Shown here in pieces: positions 63,658 to 64,000 of a stretch of 64,000 nt of DNA. Below the pieces are notes generated by a model that saw nothing but the letters and a program-made list of their open reading frames with translations, was not told the DNA's origin and did not search any database. Positions within the stretch are counted from its first letter, which is position 1. Each line of letters opens with the position of its first letter. The stretch covers positions 1-64,000 of the forward strand of contig NZ_FMZQ01000011.1 of assembly GCF_900102635.1 (NCBI RefSeq). The letters are read 5' to 3'. Source of the DNA: Ectopseudomonas chengduensis (GTDB lineage: Bacteria > Pseudomonadota > Gammaproteobacteria > Pseudomonadales > Pseudomonadaceae). A program made the translations under genes and the position numbers.

Positions 63658-63825
63658 CGGGCGAATATCTCGGCGAAAGGTGGCGGCATGATACCGGAAA
63701 GCGCTCACCCGTATCGTCGTCGCCGCGCCGGGGCGTCGATTGCCGGAGATGAGCGGAACCTTGGAGAAGGCCGGCCTTGTCGAGTTCCCGTGCAGATCAA
63801 GCCTGCGCTGCCGTGTCGCAGGCGC

Positions 63826-64000
63826 TTAGACGCGAAACGCCTGTACGGCGCTGTGCAACTGGCCACCCAGGTGCAGCAGGCGTTCACTCTCGCTGCGTCC
63901 GTTGGCGATCAGGCCGAGGTTGTCGTCGCCCAGTTGGTGGATGCGTTCGCCGTGTTCGCGAATCTCGCTGACCGCATTGCTCTGCTGCGCGGTGGCCTCG
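63826..64000 (-). CDS. C-terminal end of a methyl-accepting chemotaxis receptor (partial)
   Basis: The last 57 codons on the minus strand read ATAQQSNAVSEIREHGERIH, then GDDNLGLIANGRSESERLLH, then GGQLHSAVQAFRV and stop TAA at 63826-63828. This heptad-rich tail is that of a chemoreceptor signalling domain; by position relative to dsbD and aroQ it is probably the homologue of PA4844 (CtpL). The start and sensor part lie outside the window. Confidence 0.8.
   Translation of the reverse strand, partial: EATAQQSNAVSEIREHGERIHQLGDDNLGLIANGRSESERLLHLGGQLHSAVQAFRV

Overview
The window is 64 kb of GC-rich chromosome from a Pseudomonas-type gammaproteobacterium. The right half (aroQ, accB, accC, prmA, DUF3426 gene, dusB, fis, purH, purD, retS, marC, then urt and ure genes, an oxaloacetate decarboxylase and a DksA-like gene) follows, from memory, the order of the P. 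aeruginosa PAO1 PA4845-PA4872 region. retS is a Pseudomonas marker. Gene content and the REP-like repeats suggest the P. mendocina/oleovorans group, but the species is only an inference.

Layout. 1-1596: an IS1182-family insertion sequence whose left end coincides with the first base of the window. 1629-4321: a secreted protein of 16-residue repeats, an AEC permease and an alpha/beta hydrolase. 4385-11790: a catabolic block with a possible sigma-54 promoter, a three-part TRAP transporter, a glutamine-synthetase-like ligase, an aldehyde dehydrogenase and an iron alcohol dehydrogenase; together they suggest uptake of an amino alcohol and its oxidation as a gamma-glutamyl derivative. 11904-22812: small membrane and stress genes (DUF6644/DUF6152 pair, YegD-like Hsp70, YbhN-like, YqaA-like), three periplasmic binding proteins without permeases, an orphan GspF-domain protein, oxaloacetate decarboxylase, a DksA-type zinc finger and a hemerythrin.

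22852-48478 is mostly about urea and amino nitrogen. Urease structural genes ureDABC (with two acetyltransferase genes inside the operon) and a second operon atzF-uca-gntR-urtABCDE (allophanate hydrolase, urea carboxylase, regulator, urea ABC transporter) give two separate routes from urea to ammonia fed by one importer. Sequences with the GG-N10-GC spacing of sigma-54 promoters lie just before ureD and atzF, which fits control by nitrogen limitation. Between the two operons sits an uncharacterised amino-compound locus: polar amino acid ABC transporter, MocR regulator, class III aminotransferase, class II aldolase and an SDR.

48703-64000 is housekeeping: marC, the global regulator retS, purine synthesis (purD, purH), fis-dusB, prmA, acetyl-CoA carboxylase subunits accBC, aroQ, dsbD and the 3' end of a chemotaxis receptor. 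The ureEFG accessory genes are not in the window. No tRNA, rRNA, CRISPR array or prophage was seen, and no gene-free stretch exceeds 300 bases. Palindromic repeats of several families sit in many gaps, some inside operons and three overlapping stop codons.
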